A stretch of 64,000 nt of DNA, taken from NCBI RefSeq assembly GCF_028769735.1, contig NC_088171.1, positions 79,129,216 through 79,193,215 on the forward strand, in the 5' to 3' direction. Of the stretch, positions 23,607-36,232 are shown in pieces (within the stretch, counting starts at the first letter, position 1; the number at the start of each line of letters is the position of its first letter). The translations under genes and the position numbers were made by a program. Below the pieces are notes generated by a model. That model was not told the DNA's origin and ran no database searches. It saw nothing but the letters and a program-made list of their open reading frames with translations. The stretch is from Zonotrichia leucophrys gambelii (lineage: Eukaryota > Chordata > Aves > Passeriformes > Passerellidae).

Positions 23607-23830
23607 GCCGGCGGGGCTCCGGGCACGGCGGGCAGTGGCAGTGCCGAACTCAGCCCCAGCCCCAGCACTGCCCGGGTGCCCGCCCGGCTCCTGTCGGCCC
23701 TGCAGCCGCTCCCGCCCCGCCGGAACCGGCGCCGGCCTTGCCCCGCCCCCCGGAAAGGGCGGCTCCGCCGGGCCCTCAGCCGCCGCCCGGGGAATGGAAA
23801 CGGGGAAAGTCATCCGGCACCCCCCGCCCG
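23476..23830 (-). promoter_or_regulatory. OTULIN CpG-island promoter and 5' UTR
   Basis: A sharply CpG-rich stretch surrounds exon 1 in an otherwise AT-rich region. On the + strand it holds GC boxes at about 23712-23719, 23741-23750 and 23758-23763, and two ETS-type CCGGAA cores at 23720-23725 and 23750-23755. There is no TATA box at a useful distance. This is typical of a broadly expressed, TATA-less vertebrate promoter; the transcription start cannot be placed exactly and probably lies upstream (to the right) of 23606. Confidence 0.7.
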
Positions 23831-23937
23831 AAGGTGGAAGGCAACAAAGAGTTCTCGTTAACAGAAAATACGGTGGAAATAAGAGTTGTTTTCCCGCTTC
23901 CAGACGGCCCGTGTAAAAGGAAGCGCTCTAAGAATGC

Positions 23938-24055
23938 AAAGCGTCTGTGTGCGTGTGTTTGTGTGCGTTTGTGTTTGCATTTCTGTTTGTGTTGTGATTA
24001 TGTGTTTGCCTGTGTGTGTTTGTGTTTGCGTTTGTGTTCGTGTGTGTTTGCAGCT
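23938..24055. repeat. GT-rich low-complexity tract
   Basis: About 115 bases of the + strand are made of imperfect (GT)n with GTTT and GCGT interruptions. It sits just upstream of the OTULIN CpG island. Alternating purine-pyrimidine tracts of this kind can adopt Z-DNA under supercoiling. The apparent coding frames across it are low-complexity shadows. Confidence 0.85.
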
Positions 24056-24221
24056 CGTCTGGAGCTTGCCAGAAGCTGGAAGTCTCTCTTCTGGGCGCAA
24101 AGAGATACATCGCCACGTTCTGATGATACACCCTTAGGAAACTCCCGGCAGAAGAGAAGCGTGCACGGAGAGTAGATGAGAAGCCTTTAAAAATTACATG
24201 CTGCTGAAACATACCCATTAT

Positions 24222-24336
24222 TAAAAAAAAACCAAACACCACCACAACAACAACAACAAAAACCCAGCCAAAACAAACAGAAACGAAAACAACAAAACCC
24301 AAATAAACAAAATACAAAAACAAAACAAGGAACGCC
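24222..24336. repeat. A/C-rich low-complexity tract
   Basis: A run of AAC/AAAC/CAAA-type units with almost no T occupies about 110 bases. It may be the remnant of a poly(A)-like tail or a (CAA)n microsatellite. No retrogene body could be seen next to it. Confidence 0.7.
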
Positions 24337-24562
24337 CCCAAAACTCAGAATAGTATAATCTGTACCGTGATAGGAAAGTCCGCTGCAGTTTAGGCATTTG
24401 AGGGGGTCTTCACATTGAAATTGGGCCTGGAAATGAAGTATTTGTCTTCTTTCTGCAATTTCTGTCATAAGAATGTGTTTTCTCTGAGTATGACAAGTGA
24501 TACTGAGACTGGAGGCAAATAACTACTACAAATATACAATCTGAACAGCCCCAACCGTTCAG

Positions 24563-24593
24563 ACTATTTTAACTTCAGCGAAGTTAAAATAGT
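24563..24593. repeat. perfect 14-bp hairpin, 3-nt loop
   Basis: ACTATTTTAACTTC (24563-24576), AGC, then GAAGTTAAAATAGT (24580-24593). It could extrude as a cruciform or fold in RNA. It lies about 1 kb upstream of the OTULIN start. Confidence 0.92.
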
Positions 24594-27500
24594 TTTAACA
24601 TGTATTTAGAGTATCAAACATTATTGGGAAAACATTTTAAAGGTGGAGGTCAGGTAGTAGAATGTCTAAAAGGTTAAAATGGCAATGATAAGTAATTTGC
24701 AACATAATGAAATCTAATATAAAACTGATAGATATTTTTGTAAACAAACCTTTTCTATTTCTTTTATCCTTGAGACATATGAAAGTATCATGAATGCTTG
24801 AAGAAAAATTTAAAAAAAGATCCATTACCTTAGGTCTCTTTTAATCACTGCTCTTCTTGGATCAACTTAATGTTGGATTGTTCTTGACAATGACATCTCC
24901 TTTGAAAAATCTCTTTGTTTGAACAGCTGTTTGACTGACAGGTTTGTCTTAATATGCATTCTTGTTTCCCACTGGCCATTCCAGAATTACTCACATTAAA
25001 CAGGTAGTCTACTTGAAATATAAACACCTGTTTCCCAAGTTCACATCATTTAAATAATTCAGATGTAGTAGCATTTAAGAGCCATTACAGTTGCCTCTTC
25101 TTTAAGAATAGGTACTTTGTTTGTTTGTTATTTACCCACCTTTGCTGTTCTCTCAGCAGCTTTAGGGCAGAGATGTTTTGGCTGATCATTCCCACTGTAA
25201 GTTCCCTGTATCTTTTACTAAGTGTAAGGTACAACCACTAAGCTAACTAACAAAGTCCATGAAAATACACAAGAAAGACATGCAGTGGAATACAGGAGAT
25301 GATATTTTGCAAGTCTGAAATATTTCTGTACTTGGTACTTTCTGATCATGGAAACTAGCAGCTCAGATTTTTGATAAAAAAAAGAACCTATTAAACACCA
25401 TGAGAAAATATATTTTTTACCTTATTTAATGTGTCTTAGTGCTTACCAGCAGTTGTTACCTTCTTTGCTAAGTTAACTGCATTGCACTATTTGAAAAGTG
25501 TTGCACATTTTTCAGGATTACGATTAGAAACCTTTGGGTGATCAGTTCTTGTGACAGAAAAATAGATGAAAAAATAGATGGGGAAAACCCACCAGTAAGA
25601 GTCAAATGGGCAACACAATATCCACCATATACTTGTGTAATTACACATTACCCATGATGTTTTCTTTCCTTTAGCATCCCTGAATTTATTAGAGGTTTTG
25701 GGCATGTCTTCCTAAGAACATACGTCTCCTCCCTGGTACATAAAGACAGGTATATAGAGATGCTGCTTTCCACTTTTATAGTTTCTAATTTTATTTGTCC
25801 CTAGAGTGAGCTCTCAATTGGCATGCTGCTGTCCATCAAGCAGAAGTGTGTTCCCAGCACCCTATGTTCCTTTTCTAAATGACTGAGGAAAATATGTAGG
25901 TTGTGGCTTTGGTGCAGTGAGTGGGGGTTTTTCAGTCCCTCAAACAGAAAATGGAGACTGTGTGAGTCATATCAGTATAAACTATACATCACTGCTAAAA
26001 ATTATGGCTGTTTGCAACTTAAAAACCTGTCATTATTTTTTCACATGCAGCAGTCTAAAAACTTAAAGTTACAAGCTTTCAGAAAAAGAAAAAACAAAGG
26101 TACATTTAAAAACCTGCTTCACTTCTTTTTATCAAGCTCAGTTTGCCCATTTAAAAAAGCATTCTTAAAATGGAAAAATTGCCTATGAGTTTGATAAAAA
26201 TATTTATTAAAAGATGTTACAGTATGATGTAACTATTTTTATTATTATTAAACTAAGAGTACCTCGTGCTCAAATGGAAAAATAATTACAGAAAGGTTTT
26301 TTTAGAGTGCTGTCAGTAAACCAACATTCTCAGAAATTATTATGTCAGAGTAATATTTATTATGCCAGCAGTGTGTCCTGACTGTTGCCCAGACCACAGA
26401 CAAACTTAGTGGTTCAATCAATTAACTAAGCCTAAACCTAAATACATTTTGTGTATTTTACACCTTTTTTTCCTTTCCAGTTTCTGCAGAAAAAAAAAAA
26501 AAAAAGAGAAGATATATCTTCTGCAGAAGGCAAATAGTGACACTACATGACTACATGCAAAATTCTAGCAGGCTTTTAGAGACAGAAAGTTAAGAAACAT
26601 ACAAATATGGGTTGGCTCATCTTTTCCACCCATAGTATTAAGCATGTATTTCCTTTATTGATTGATTGAATATTCATTTTTCTTTAAGTTTAAAGAGAAA
26701 TTTTAGAATTAGAGTTACTGTTCCATTTTTTACATTAAGTCTGCAAAAGTTGCTTGCATTTTTATGGTCATAAATGTACCCTAATCTAAAGTACCAAAGA
26801 AGAGGAAAGATGAACTGTAAGAAGCAAACCCACTATATGGCCTGACTGGAGAAGAGATCAAGGTGAAGTCAAGTGGTGACTTGTTACATTTTGCCCAGGG
26901 ACTCTGACATGTCTGCATCCATCACATCTGCCAGGTTGTGTGATAAAAGCTCATCTGCACACTTACCAAGGAACACAGGGAGACCGCTCTCATCAGTTAT
27001 ACAGGTGGAAAGCCTGGCTGAAAATCTAATGAGAGGTGTCTTTTGCAGGCAGATGTACTTTGTGAGGTAGTGTGCCATGAAGGTCAAGACATCAAGAGAA
27101 GCAACATTAAGTTGGGTTCTGAACTAATGAAACATGCCAAAGAACATCTCAGAGTACACCAGCACCATGATAAAATTGTATTTTCATATCAAAAATCAAG
27201 AAGCTAAGGATTTTTTATTACAATGCTCAAATTCATTTGTCCATCTTACTGTTTTTTAAAAGAGAATAGAACTGTTATTTTGCTCTAATAAGTCAACAGA
27301 TCAGCCTCATGGTCTTTTTCAGTTCATTAATCAAGTGGACTCAATCCACTCATTTGGAACAGATCCGTCTCAGCTGATGTTCATAAGTGTACCTAATGAA
27401 CAAGCCTTTGGGGTTGCTTGGATGTGGCTGCCCTTGGAACAAGGAGTGTGTTTCTGCCTGCTGCGCAGCTTCTCCCCAGCTGAGCAGCTCCTCCGACTCT

Positions 27501-28929
27501 CACTTGTTGACGTAGCTCCTGTCAGCTGCCTTTGGTCCTTGTTCCCTGACAAGAAGCAGATCTCCATTTCCAGTTTTCCTTGCACCAGCCTTCCTCAAGA
27601 GGCAAGACCAGGCTACTGAAGCTCTCACCCATTACCCCTCTGCCAGCTGTGGCTCTTGAATTGGTTTTGGGGATGGTATAAGCCATTGCCTTCTCAGTGC
27701 AGCTGGCAACATCCTCTGGCTTCCACCATGAAGGAGACCTTCAGCCTCAGCCACAGCATAAACTCTTTACCATGCTACTGTTCTTAAACCTTCTGGATAC
27801 ATACAGAAAATTTTCAGCTTGAAAAAACGTATCAATAGGAAGGCTGAACTGATCCATAAGATATATTGAACTAGAATAGAGCAGAGAGATCCCTAAAGCA
27901 GAGATCCTTTGGAGGGCTCTAGCACTGGGATTTAATCTGGGCAGCAGCTTGCTACCTTAAAAAAAAACAATTAAAAATAAAGTATATATAGCTCGCATTA
28001 CTGAGTATGAAAAGGTGCGTAACAGTACTGGAAACACTATGGCCTTACCCAATTCTGATCCACTTAGTGGCTGCATCTGAAGTATAATGGCCTGCTTGAT
28101 TTTGCAGCTTTTGTGATAGGAAAAGTTCTTAAGTCTTCTCTTTCTCTGAAGGGGGACTTTATCTAAGAAGTCTTCTGGAAACTCAACACAATGGAAGACA
28201 AGACATAATATTAATGCTTTCCTTGTCTAGAGCTCTTCATCCTGTACTGAGGAAGAGGGTAAATTAATCTTACTGTTGTCTTTAGGGGAAACTTTCCTCC
28301 AATTCTGTCATCAAACTGCCAAAGGAGCAAGAATAAAGGCAAAGTTAGCCCAGGAAATACCTTCAGATCCTTTACATTATATTGTTGTGCTTCAGGGGAT
28401 CCACGTGATGTCTGAACAAAGATTTTTTTTTACAGACTCAATTTGCTGTGGGCAGTGAAACTAATTTGACATTTTCTGCAGGCCTTGTCATTCACCACAA
28501 TAAACCAAAATGTTCCACAATTCTGTCTCAAACATTAATGCCTCTTCTGCTTTTTTTTTTTTTTTTTTTACAGTTTCATATTTCTGGGATTATCATTCTC
28601 ATCTAAAAGATAATGAGCATATACATTTACCTAGCGAATAGTTACTGTACCCTGTCCCATCTCTCACTTTAGGTTTAGAAGTTGCTGCAAACTTTTCTGG
28701 ATAGAAGAGAGGCAGGTACCATGCCCAAATAATAAGGAAACATTCCCTATGAGACAGGCTTAATTTAAAAGCTGGTGGGTTATTGGCCATGAGCCACATC
28801 AAACAAAAGAAATTACGTCAAAATACTAAAAAATAATTAAATTTTAAAAGTATTATGGTTCCACAGGTACTTTTCCAGGAGATCTTTACTTTGGGTGGTT
28901 GTACATCATGTGAATAAATGTGTGACAAT

Positions 28930-29005
28930 TTCTAAAGACAAAATCCTCATTGCTAAAGACGAAATTGTCTAAGACAATTTAGACATTGTCTAAAGATAAA
29001 ATCCA
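28930..29005. repeat. cluster of CTAAAGA-type repeats with an inner inverted repeat
   Basis: Copies of TCTAAAGACAAAATCC-like sequence occur near 28931, 28953 and 28989, and AAATTGTC-TAA-GACAATTT forms an 8-bp stem at 28962-28980. Origin unknown. Confidence 0.7.
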
Positions 29006-32000
29006 CATGCAGCTGATATTTCTAGAACCTTCTGAGACAAATGTCCAAAGCCTGTTCAGATAGGATAATTTTATGAAAGGAAGAAGCTTCAGGATGTTTC
29101 TGCAATTTTTTTACAGTCATCATCTTTAAACATTTGGAGCTGCCAGACTCAGATGCTCTTATCTGATCCTCTGTTCCTGGGTCTTAACCACGTGCTTCTT
29201 GCTGAACACCAGCTCACAACAAGGAGGTCAGTCTGGTCACAGGGCTATCCTCACCTCACATCTACAGTGTTCAGCACTGACAAATTGCTCTGGAACAAGG
29301 CTTGCAGGGTCTTGTAGAAAGACTTGGGGAACTTTTTGATCTCTCCACTTCCTGAGAAGCTTTTCCAATTAAAAGATTTTTATTACTTTCTTAAATCTTC
29401 TGGGTAAGAAGTGTACTCGTAACTTGAGAATGATTCACCTGACTGAGCCTGAACAGTGTGGAGGTCCAGGAGCCTGCAGTATTTGAAATGTAGGGAGTGC
29501 AAAAACATAAAAAATGCTGGTAATTCCATAACATTGGAGCAAATAATTTCCATCAGTTGTCATGGTATATTTTTTATGCCTAGGATGAGTGGCACAGTAA
29601 TAGTGGGCTTCTGTTTCTCTTTGCCTTTGGGAAAACTAGTCATCTGTAGTGATTCTCTATTCTGGCAATAAGTAACTAACCTGTTGTTGTTTTTTGCATT
29701 ATTCTTCTGATGTTTATTGGTTTTGAGTTCTTTTTCTGTGGTTTCGGAGGTGCTTTTGTGTTTGTGTGTTGGCTTTTGATGGGTTTTTTCCCCTCTGGAT
29801 TCTTCTTCTTCTTTGTCTCTCTGAATTTTCAGGTATTTCTTTTTTGAATACCAGTGTCAGATAATTTTTCTATCTTATCTTTATTGGAATCAATCAATCA
29901 TAAAAACCCAGGCCCAAACCTAATCTGTGATCTCCTTGCTCAGATAATAGAATAAGCTAAACAACATTTATCATCCTGATTTGTGGTATCACATCAAGGA
30001 CATGCAAATGTTATTGTCATTAGCAGATCAATTTATCCAGTCCAAGTTTCTGCAGGTATTTACATGGAAGGTCCTATGGTAACACAAATCATCTGGAGAT
30101 ACAAAACACACCAAATACATAAGGTGGCTGCTGCTGTCAGGCTTAAGAACAGCCATAGCACCTGAAGGTTTGTAGCCAGATATGTGTAGAGAAGTGGCCA
30201 CAGGCTTTGGGGAATCCCAGACCTAAAATACTGTCAGTTTTTGGTGCTCCCCTACCCATCTTACTGGCTGCCAACACTGCCTGTCAAATCTGTCTTCGGC
30301 ATCTCAGACCGACCTTGCACTTAGGGATAGATTTTGCCTTGGAGTGTGGAAATTGCTCATTTACATTTCAGCTAAAATCCAGGACTTTGGAGAATAAACA
30401 GATACATCTTGTTACAGTTGTTGAGTGCAGAGACAGAGGAATGCCAGACAGAAATTGAGTTATTTTATAATTTTCTCTTTACAAAGTGCTCTTGCAAGAC
30501 TGATGAAAAGCTAAGCCTTGTGTCAATATTTGTAAAACAAAGAGGAATTCATAATCACGCTATGGGAGAAATTAGAAGACTGAAGAAGAATAACCTTAAA
30601 ATGAATGAGCAGTATCTGTTCAGTTTGCCCAAGGAAAAGTTAAAGGTGATTTGATCATGTTCTGTTAGGAAAATCAGTACATGCTGGCCTTTTAGTCAAA
30701 CAGGAAAAGGTGTATCAGGATTCACTGACAGGTAGAAGTAGCCAGTCAGCTGAAAAAAGGCGTATGCTTCTAAAAGTTTAGATATAGATAATAACCTAAA
30801 ATTTTCCCCCTCAGTTTCCTCAAAAACTGTTAAGGAAAAAAAAATTAAAGGGTCAACTCTATAGTCTTGTCTGAAATTAGAAGTGTAGGAGGAGAAGAGA
30901 CTCCATTTAAAGGCTGCAGGTTTTAATGCTTGGCAAGAAACTGGGAATTTCTAATTGCTGGCAGCATTTCAGAGGAAACATTTGCTTTGTTACTAAATTA
31001 CATGCATCTAGGGCACTAAAATTATCTACAACTATAATTCCCTTTTTTAACAGCTTCAAAAATATAGCTGTCATGAAGCCATTCTGTTAATATCCATGCA
31101 TTTTTCAATTAATAGTTTGCATTTGTGACTCACAAAGGTACAGTCAACATACTGATATTCATTTATGTAATAAACTCTTCATCAAAACCACTATTTTATG
31201 GACCTAATTGTACTGGAATTTTGTTCAGGTTTATGTCTTGCTTTAAAAAGGACAATATGATAAATAGGCTGGTGGCTTTCCACACAAATTGTGTTCTCTT
31301 TTCTTTTTATTTAAATCATATATCTTACTTCCTTCCCCTCTTCTTGCATTCCCAAAGTGCTGGGCTTCTAGCAGCTGTATCTCGAACAGCCCTAATTTGA
31401 TCCTAAATGTATCATTCTTATTCTGTGCAGTATACTCTGGAGCTCTAGTTGAGTTACACTTGCTGGACCAAATGTTAAAACTATCTTTCCTGACTAGCAC
31501 TGCTGAGAATTGCATTTATTAAGCCACTCTTACAGTCTGAAAAAATGTCTTTCATCCCTTTTACAGATATGCCTGTAATAACATTTCTAGTTTGAACTAT
31601 CACACCTATTTTTTTCTTCCTGCCTTTGAATAATTCAAAGTGCAGTTCTACATAGAAAAGCCGGACCTCTGGAGCTGCCCAGAACAGAACTAATATCTTG
31701 CGTAGTTTGCATGGGTTCTTGAAAAAACCAAACCAAAACATGATCTGGCCACATCTTTTGTCCAGCACTCATGGATGCCGTGTGCTACTAAACCGAGTAG
31801 AGCACCTGCTGGCTACTGAACAGTTTTGCTCATGTTCCCATGACTCTGGAACATCCCAGTTCCAGATACCTCCACCTGCAGCTTTCCTGAGTTATGCTCA
31901 CACCATGTGTTGTGATGTGAAGAAATTCACCTTGTTGAGTTTGCTCAGCCTGTAAGTTTGATTCCCACTTTTCTCCTTACTTAGAAAATGTGTTGAGGTT

Positions 32001-33571
32001 TGGATGTCTGTCGTTGAGGACTCTGAAGCTCCAATGCTCAAAGCTAACCTGCAAAGGCTAATGAGGGGGTGAAATATTTCCCTGAGGAGACCTCTGGGGA
32101 CCCTGAACACAGAGATGTGGTCCAGTTTGATTACGATGGGCTTTTCACAGCCTGTGAAACAAAAGCATGTGGCTTCACTCATGTCTTGTTCACAACTTCA
32201 ACAGAAGGTGGCTGAAGTGTTTCTTGGCTGTATCACCTCTGCTACAGCAGCAACAGTAGCACTGAAAATGCCAAACATGGGGGCCCAACCAACAAACAAG
32301 GGGAAGCCATCAATACAGGAAAGGCAAGAAACACCTCTTCTCTTCTGGAGAACTCTCACAGTGGTGAAGTCCTCTGTTTTGAAGGAGCAGGTGAGAGCAG
32401 CTTCAATTACAGCAGTCATGGCCTATTCATGTGTCATGTTACAGGCTGCAGGGAAGAAGAGCTGCAAGTGCACTTTCTGTGTCTTTTACCCTGGGAAACG
32501 TTCACATCTCCAGTCATAGACAGGCAGTTCAGACTAAAAAGTATCCATGGACTTGCTAAGTCTTCCTCCATGAATTTGCTTACTTCTAACCACGTCTTTT
32601 CCATACCTCCTGTTGCCCTTAGATCATTGCTTGAGCTCCCATGTAACTCCTGTGTGAGGTCCAGAATCCCTACAGGATTGATTTTAATATCTTACCTTCT
32701 GAGCCGCCTCCTTCAGACCCTTTTGCTCTGTTCTAATCCATGTCCTGCAGAGATACAGGCATGTGTGACAGCACATTAAAGCACCAAAGAGGGAAGACAA
32801 CAATAGATTTTACTTTAATTTTTCCCTTCCAGTAGCATGGATGGAAGCTATATGGAGCTGAACAGATGTCTATAAAATCGGTAATTAACATGAAACATAC
32901 CAAGTGTTTTAGAACTTATTTATCCCAAGCCAGCATTGGAGCTGGTACATCCTAGAAAGGGAAGACTGCAGCCAGAGAAGGATTCACACTGAAGCACAGA
33001 GAGGCAGAGACAAATCACCAGATTCTGACTTCACAACCCCCCACTCTACTCATTGCCTCACTGATGGCACTGAGCATGACCTGTGGTGATAACAAGGGAG
33101 AAGAGTCTGAAGTTGTGCCTGGAAAAGGGGAGGGGTGTTTTTTCCCTAAGCATTCTAATGTTTGTATTTTTTATAACATTTCCCAATACCTAAATCTGTA
33201 ATTAAATACTAATGCTAATTGCCAATAAATTAAGTTAAACTCCCCTAATCAAGTCTGTTTTGCCCATGACAGTGCATGGGAAGTGATTTCCCTGTCTTTA
33301 TCATAGCCTAAAACTTTTGTGGTCCTCTTCTTCCTGGTTTTGCCCCCATCCTGCTGCTGTGGGAGTGAGTGAGTACCTGTGTCGGTACTTGGCTGTTGGC
33401 TGGGTGGAATCCACCACTGCAGGCAAGTGTGGCAATCCAAGAATTGCCAGGAGAACAGAGCTTATTGAACTGCCTTTTCTGATGCTTGGAAGCTGTCTAA
33501 ATGATAGCTAAAAAATTCCTTCAAAACTAAATGCTGTATTTGTCTAAAGATGGCAATTCTCAATATTTTTA

Positions 33572-33606
33572 AGATCACAGAATCGCAGAATAGCTTGGGT
33601 TGCACA
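33572..33606 (-). mobile_element. possible CR1 3' terminal scrap
   Basis: The phrase 'atcacagaatcgcagaatag' followed by 'cttgggttg' resembles the reversed extreme 3' end of a CR1 element. Only about 35 bases match by eye, so this may be a very short insertion or chance. Confidence 0.4.
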
Positions 33607-35249
33607 AGTTTAGTTAACATAGTTGCCTCCCCCTTTCAGTAAAGCCTTGAACTATGGCCAAACACTTCTCCAAGAGAGGAAGATGATTTGGTTAATTGGC
33701 CTACCAAGGCATTTAACCTCGGAATTATGCAAAACTGGGGTATGTCAGAAGATGAAAGCATCTGGGACCCATTCTATTTCTTTCATGCTTCTCATTTTTC
33801 CCTCCCAGCAGCACAGTTCAGCACACACAGCTTCCAGCAATGTTCCAGCCACCCTCCTCACTCACTGGCCATGGCTGACACAGAGCTGGCCCAAAGCTCT
33901 GTGGTTCATCAAGAGAGGTGCAAATCAGCCAAGCCCCAGGGGGAGAAGTTTTCTGCATTTATCTCCTGCCCCCCCAGGTACACCACATTCTGCCTCCGAG
34001 GCATTTTCTGACAAATCTTTCAAAAAGCCTCTGCAAAACTCCCTGCTCCATCCCAATCCAAAGTCGAGGTTGCACTGACACCACAAGGGATGCTGTGAAC
34101 ACAAATGTCACTCAGTGGGGCAGCAGCACCCCTCCAGCCCAGTGACCAAGCCAGGCTCCTCTAGAAAATAATTTCAAGGGACCACCACAGAGTTATGTCC
34201 TGCCCTCTGACAAAACCAGGCCCAAAATGAGAGTTCCTCTCCTGCCAGGGAAGCCTTCAAGCACCCTGAAACCCTCACAAAAGAAGAGGGAGAGACCAGG
34301 TCTTCTGTGGCACCACAATTCCAGCTTTATGTTTTCTTGAAAATCAGGAGCTTTTCATAAAAATGAAGACCCCCAAAAACCTTTGTGCTGTAAGAGCACT
34401 GATATAAAAGGGGCAGAGGTGGGGCTATTGTAATATTGATGAAATGTAAAGAAACAGTGAAATCCAAATCCCAGGGGAGGAAGAAAAAAAGCTAGGTCTT
34501 TTCTATGTTTTGACTGGACAAATTTTTCTTCTGGTCAATTGAACTATTTTGAAAACATACATTAAAGCCTTAAATCTGTGCTTTACACAAGTTTAAAACT
34601 GCATTTGAAAACTATTTCCTAGATATTGAACTCAACACCCTGAGCCTAAGCAGGTGAAGTTAGCAGCAAAAAAACCCCACACTGAGCAATTTTTCATTAG
34701 CTTCAACTTAGCCACAAACTGGACAAGAAGTAATTTCAGTGTTAGAGCTGAAGAATGAGGACTGACAGTATATCTTTGGGAGTTAAAATGAAATATTGGA
34801 TACGGTTCATACATTTTTTTGAGATGCAGTTTTTTAAAAAGATGACATTCAAACGGCAAGACTTTTTTATCCCGTTACAATAAAAGATACACTTTTCTTC
34901 AGCTGCTCTGTTAAACTCTTGACACACATTTTCAGGTTTGGGGGAAAATCCAAATCCAACACTGAGGCTTCAGTATTCTGTATTCAGTATTCAGGTTTCT
35001 TCTTTTTGCTAAACTAAAAATAGTAAGTAAGTAACGCATCCAGATTTTAGCTGCCTACAACACTGCTTTTAAAAATATTTGTAATGACTGTGTGCTTCTG
35101 GATTTGAACAGAAAATTTGTCTCTGCCACTGACTGGAAAATATCCTCCAGCATCTGTCACTTACAGAGGTACCAGTTTGTTTCAGATGCACTTTATTGAA
35201 GAAAATTTTCTTTTTTATGGATTTTTCTTACATACACACATCCCCAAGC

Positions 35250-35275
35250 ATATATATATATATATACACACACAC
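35250..35275. repeat. (TA)n(CA)n dinucleotide tract
   Basis: A TA run passes into a CA run, about 26 bases. A similar compound tract lies at 36204-36232. Confidence 0.85.
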
Positions 35276-36203
35276 GGTTCAAACTCAGTGCAACCCCAAA
35301 CCTCTCTCAGTGTTTCTTATAAGCCTCTCTGCATTTATCTCTAAGACTTGTGATTATCCTCACCTGAAGCTCCTCTATTTTCACCTCCCATTTCTGTTCC
35401 TGGCATGATTTGGCTGGCACCTCTGACACCTGATAAGCCAGCAGATCTGTTTCTCTATGTCCTTTCCGGATTCTTGAGACAACATTAATCTCATCTAACT
35501 TTAAATATCTAGGGCAGAGAGATTTATGCTGGTCACTGCCAGCTCCCACTGCAGTCAGTGAAGAGAACCAGTCCCTTCTGGAGACCCCCCCCTCTGGCTG
35601 TCCATGGGCCCCCGCCTTCCACTGACACGGCAGAGAGCCCTGGCTCAGGCGGCCTGGTTCAGATGCAAACATCCAAACTGGCGAGGGAAATTCCACTGTC
35701 TGTTTTAGATTTTTATTAATTCCCTGCTGTTAATATGCTCAAGATCACAGAAATGTACATTTTCACAAGTTATCACTTTTAGCTGGAACGCTGTTGTATT
35801 CCTGAACACAAATAATATGCAAATCATTAAAAAGCCCACTACAAAAACACATACTTATTTATGGTATGTCTGTTTGTTCCAAAACAAGAATAAAATATAG
35901 ACAAGTTTATTGATAACTGTCAATGTTACTGTTGATGCAAAATAGATAATAATACTCTACACTCAAGTATTATAACTTTTCCCCATGCAGAGCAAAACCA
36001 AATCTAAAATAAGAAAATTATTTCATTCAGTGAAAAAACTTTCTTTTAATAAATAAAAGTACTTGCTGTGCAGGTTTTGACGAGATGAGGTTATTGCAGC
36101 TATCAAGCCTTAATTAAAATCTACAATCATTTAACAAAACTGAACTCAAACTTTCAGAAAACAAAACAGCTACAATAGAGAACTCAGGTGTTTGTACTTA
36201 TAA

Positions 36204-36232
36204 ATATATATATACACACATATACACACAAA
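36204..36232. repeat. TA/CA dinucleotide tract
   Basis: An imperfect TA run followed by ACAC and ATACACAC units, about 29 bases, in the presumed 3' flank of OTULINL. Confidence 0.75.

Noticed and set aside
23805..23822. NF-kB-like site (TGACTTTCCCC) in the OTULIN promoter
   Set aside because: The 5' half lacks the GGG of a kappaB site; too weak a match to list as a regulatory site.
23243..24175. A 310-codon + strand open frame over the CpG island
   Set aside because: It arises from high GC content and the GT-rich tract, runs antisense to OTULIN exon 1, and shows Pro/Ala/Arg low complexity without any domain.
24541..24600. CR1-like phrase 'ctgaacagccccaaccgttc'
   Set aside because: Only about 20 bases resemble the CR1 end of ORF2 and the rest diverges into the hairpin, so no element is called.
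32115..32519. 134-codon + strand frame
   Set aside because: No known family and no splice or promoter support; the opposite strand has equally long frames.
33623..34078. 151-codon + strand frame
   Set aside because: Overlapping frames of similar length exist in other phases and no domain is visible.
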